From NCBI RefSeq assembly GCF_003265705.1, contig NW_020313057.1, forward strand, positions 3,947,075 to 4,011,074: a stretch of DNA of 64,000 bases, read 5' to 3'. Positions 63,907-64,000 of this stretch are shown piece after piece. A program made the translations under genes and the position numbers. The notes below the pieces were generated by a model. The model did not search any database, was not told where the DNA came from, and was given only the letters and a program-made list of their open reading frames with translations. The stretch comes from Callorhinus ursinus. Taxonomy: Eukaryota; Chordata; Mammalia; Carnivora; Otariidae. Positions within the stretch are counted from its first letter, which is position 1. Each line of letters starts with the position of its first letter.

Positions 63907-64000
63907 AGGGGCACCTGGGTGGCTCAGTCGTTGGGTGTCCGCCTTCGGCTCAGGTCACGATCCCAGGGTCCTGGGATTGAGCCCCACACTAGGCTCCTTG
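63907..64000 (+). mobile_element. SINEC cut by the window edge
   Basis: The 'ggggcacctgggtggctcagtcgttgg' head runs through 'cccacactaggctccttg'. The element continues beyond the window. Confidence 0.95.

Noticed and set aside
63907..63980. tRNA-like sequences at SINE heads
   Set aside because: These are the tRNA-derived heads of SINEC elements and do not fold as intact tRNA genes.

Overview
The window is nuclear DNA from a mammal of the order Carnivora. The tRNA-derived SINEC family (Can-SINE) is present in about 50 copies on both strands, and carnivore-type L1 3' ends are present. The exact species cannot be read from the sequence. Gene order and orientation (PHYH, UCMA, then the 3' end of MCM10 convergent on the other strand) match the block on human 10p13, inverted relative to that chromosome's numbering.

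Layout. Positions 1-766 hold a simple repeat, a SINE and the CpG-rich promoter of PHYH. Positions 767-18,210 hold the complete PHYH coding sequence on the + strand: nine exons summing to 1,017 nt and 338 residues, with its polyadenylation signal at 18,454. All the metal and 2-oxoglutarate ligands and the PTS2 import signal are intact. Positions 18.5-42.6 kb are intergenic, filled with SINEs, an old L1 (30.4-32.8 kb), two opposed young L1 3' ends (19.4-20.5 kb), MIRs and unexplained unique sequence. UCMA exons 1-4 lie on the + strand at 42,637-47,774. Its last exon was not found between exon 4 and MCM10. Positions 47.8-58.8 kb are repeats: SINEs, an L1 interrupted by an LTR-like block, an antisense L1 and SINEs, and a U6 snRNA fragment. 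The last two coding exons and 3' UTR of MCM10 lie on the - strand at about 58,865-60,867. The rest is presumably a MCM10 intron with an L1 fragment, a hAT-like element and a MER2 (Tigger) DNA transposon.

The genes do not form a pathway. PHYH is a peroxisomal oxygenase, UCMA a secreted cartilage/bone Gla-rich protein, and MCM10 a replication factor; they are syntenic neighbours only.

The most notable observations are: (1) the UCMA exon 2 donor reads GG instead of GT, with an in-frame substitute donor 30 nt downstream; (2) UCMA exon 5 is not recognisable; (3) a diverged direct duplication flanks PHYH exon 1, so a copy of the promoter-proximal DNA sits in intron 1; (4) one 15-bp target sequence occurs three times around two adjacent retrotransposon insertions. 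No new multi-gene system, CRISPR array or intact virus was seen. Exon calls rest on reading codons and splice sites by eye against remembered human proteins.
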